Source: Hymenobacter volaticus (GTDB lineage: Bacteria > Bacteroidota > Bacteroidia > Cytophagales > Hymenobacteraceae). From it: DNA of 64,000 nucleotides. Position 1 is the first letter of the stretch. The number at the start of each line of letters is the position of its first letter. Made by a program: the position numbers and the translations under genes. Shown here piece by piece: positions 62,963 to 64,000 of the stretch. Under the pieces are notes generated by a model. It was not told the DNA's origin. It saw only the letters and a list, made by a program, of their open reading frames with translations, and made no database searches. The stretch spans positions 2,209,501 to 2,273,500 of the forward strand of contig NZ_CP095061.1 in the NCBI RefSeq assembly GCF_022921055.1. Direction: 5' to 3'.

Positions 62963-64000
62963 ATGTCCAAGAAGCTACTTGCTATTCTGACCGCACTGTT
63001 GCTCTTGGCGGCTCTGGCTTCTTATGTGTACTACCGGCGCACCGTAGCCGCTGTGCCCGTAGATCCGTGGGCACTGGTTCCCGATGATGCCGTGCTGGTA
63101 GCAGCCACGCGCGACCACCCCATGCTGGTGCGCCACCTCAAAGAAACGCAGCTCTGGGATAATCTGCTGGCGGTGCGCTACTTCGAAAGCTTCCAGAACA
63201 ACGTAGCCCTAATCGATAGCCTCTCGGGCGGGCGCGATGTAGTAAGCCGGTTTCTGGGTCGCAAAAAGGTGCTGACTTCCGTACACGTGACCGGCCCCAA
63301 CCAGTTTGATCTGCTGCTGCAAGTGCCCGTAACGAGTATTCGCGAGTACCGGCAGGTGCGCAGCCTGCTCGATGCGCTGGGGCGTGATCCGCACTTCCGG
63401 GTGGCCACCCGTGACTACGAAGGCACCATCTTGAACGAAGTAACCGAGGTGGGCACCGACCGTGGTATTACTTTCTTCAACTACCGCAACCACTTGTTGC
63501 TGAGCGCCAATCCAGTCCTTATAGAAGCCGTAGTGCGTCGCTTAGCAGGGCCAACGCAACCTACCGTAGCTGCCGATTTTCAAAACACGGACTTCTTTCG
63601 GCTGCGCGACGTTGATGCTACTCTGCTGATAAACTACCGCCGGTTGCCGCAACTGCTGAGCGTGTTTTTCCGGCGGGAATTACTTCCCGAGATGGGCAGC
63701 ATTACCAGTTTGGCCAGCGCTGGGCAGATGGAAATGAAACTAGCTGGCAACAGAGTAGCTTTCAGTGGTTTTGCCAATCCCGAAACCACCCGCGGCAGCC
63801 TACACGAGCAGTTGCGCGGCCAACCAACCCAACGGTTGCGTATGGCCGACGTGTTAAGCTTACGCACTGCCCTGCTGATGCACCTAAGCGTAGGACCCGC
63901 CGATATATTGCGCAACTCGCGCCGCACTGCTGCAACCGATACGCTGGCGCCAGGAATTAACTCCCTGCTCGACAGCTTAACGGCGGGGCTCAAACAGGAG
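62963..64000 (+). CDS. DUF3352-type membrane-anchored protein (3' end outside window)
   Basis: ATG 62963; the frame is open for all 346 codons to the window end. N-terminal membrane anchor (KKLLAILTALLLLAALASYVYY), then an extracytoplasmic region with VPDDAVLVAATRDHP, ESFQNNVALIDSLSGG and GSITSLASAGQMEMKL, which resembles DUF3352 proteins of Bacteroidota. Function unknown. These proteins are usually 500 residues or longer, so a good part is cut off. Confidence 0.75.
   Translation, partial: MSKKLLAILTALLLLAALASYVYYRRTVAAVPVDPWALVPDDAVLVAATRDHPMLVRHLKETQLWDNLLAVRYFESFQNNVALIDSLSGGRDVVSRFLGRKKVLTSVHVTGPNQFDLLLQVPVTSIREYRQVRSLLDALGRDPHFRVATRDYEGTILNEVTEVGTDRGITFFNYRNHLLLSANPVLIEAVVRRLAGPTQPTVAADFQNTDFFRLRDVDATLLINYRRLPQLLSVFFRRELLPEMGSITSLASAGQMEMKLAGNRVAFSGFANPETTRGSLHEQLRGQPTQRLRMADVLSLRTALLMHLSVGPADILRNSRRTAATDTLAPGINSLLDSLTAGLKQE

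Noticed and set aside
1..64000. CRISPR array, prophage, insertion sequence or tRNA/rRNA gene
   Set aside because: No regularly spaced repeats, no transposase or phage genes, and no convincing tRNA cloverleaf were seen on reading; a small tRNA could still have been missed without a covariance-model search.

Overview
The window looks like chromosomal DNA from a Hymenobacter-like member of the Bacteroidota (order Cytophagales). The grounds are the protein set (DUF4290, DUF3109, DUF4349 and DUF885 proteins, a MurA with Asp in place of the catalytic Cys, the yceD-rpmF-plsX-fabH-efp-accB-accC order), the near absence of Shine-Dalgarno sites, and several promoters of the Bacteroidota type (TTTG, about 19 nt, TAnnTTTG). 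The genus is inferred; no rRNA or tRNA gene was seen.

Layout. 1-3.9 kb: chemotaxis operon cheY-cheB-cheA-cheC. 4-9.7 kb: agmatinase-family ureohydrolase, small membrane protein, DUF4349 lipoprotein, GAF protein, murA, DUF4290. 9.8-14.7 kb: UvrD/PcrA helicase, a GT4 glycosyltransferase, DUF3109. 14.9-20.6 kb: fatty-acid and translation operon accC-accB-efp-fabH-plsX-rpmF-yceD, read leftwards. 20.6-30.4 kb: orphan HigA-like regulator, pdxA, leucyl aminopeptidase, rsmA, a 2-hydroxyacid dehydrogenase, greA behind a terminator-like leader, a HIT protein joined to a NuiA-like nuclease-inhibitor domain, a short endonuclease V, and an M28 peptidase. 30.6-41 kb: AI-2E-type permease, MFS transporter, NUC1-type nuclease lipoprotein, a gene-poor 1.2 kb stretch, DUF885 peptidase, thioredoxin-like protein, YdcF-like protein, aldehyde dehydrogenase. 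41-46.2 kb: ECF sigma and RskA-type anti-sigma, solo H-NOX sensor, then an AhpD-like protein, a rhodanese and a DUF2064 glycosyltransferase, families often seen together in arsenosugar clusters, mixed with a broken acyltransferase. 46.2-51 kb: lipoprotein and three membrane or polyprenyl-type glycosyltransferases. 51-59.6 kb: Bcp peroxiredoxin, a protein with a duplicated module, alpha/beta hydrolase, DUF3298-like protein, a redox operon (FAD oxidoreductase, poly-His membrane protein, polyferredoxin), DUF547. 60-64 kb: carboxypeptidase-regulatory-like protein, amino-acid permease, DUF3352 protein cut by the window end.

A strong overall signal is that ten genes are broken by 17 single-base deletions, mostly in short G/C runs. 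Restoring one base at each site gives full-length proteins of family-typical size. This looks like homopolymer undercalling in the assembly rather than gene decay. The acyltransferase at 44.9 kb is different: it has an internal deletion plus stops and seems to be a true pseudogene.

Most biologically interesting points: the HIT-NuiA fusion beside endonuclease V; a promoter-hairpin leader before greA like the E. coli GraL arrangement; mutually exclusive hairpins between rpmF and plsX; an operator-like palindrome placed exactly between -33 and -7 of the HigA-like gene; a CheB whose receiver domain has lost its acidic pocket; and a redox operon with a natural poly-His/Asp tail protein.
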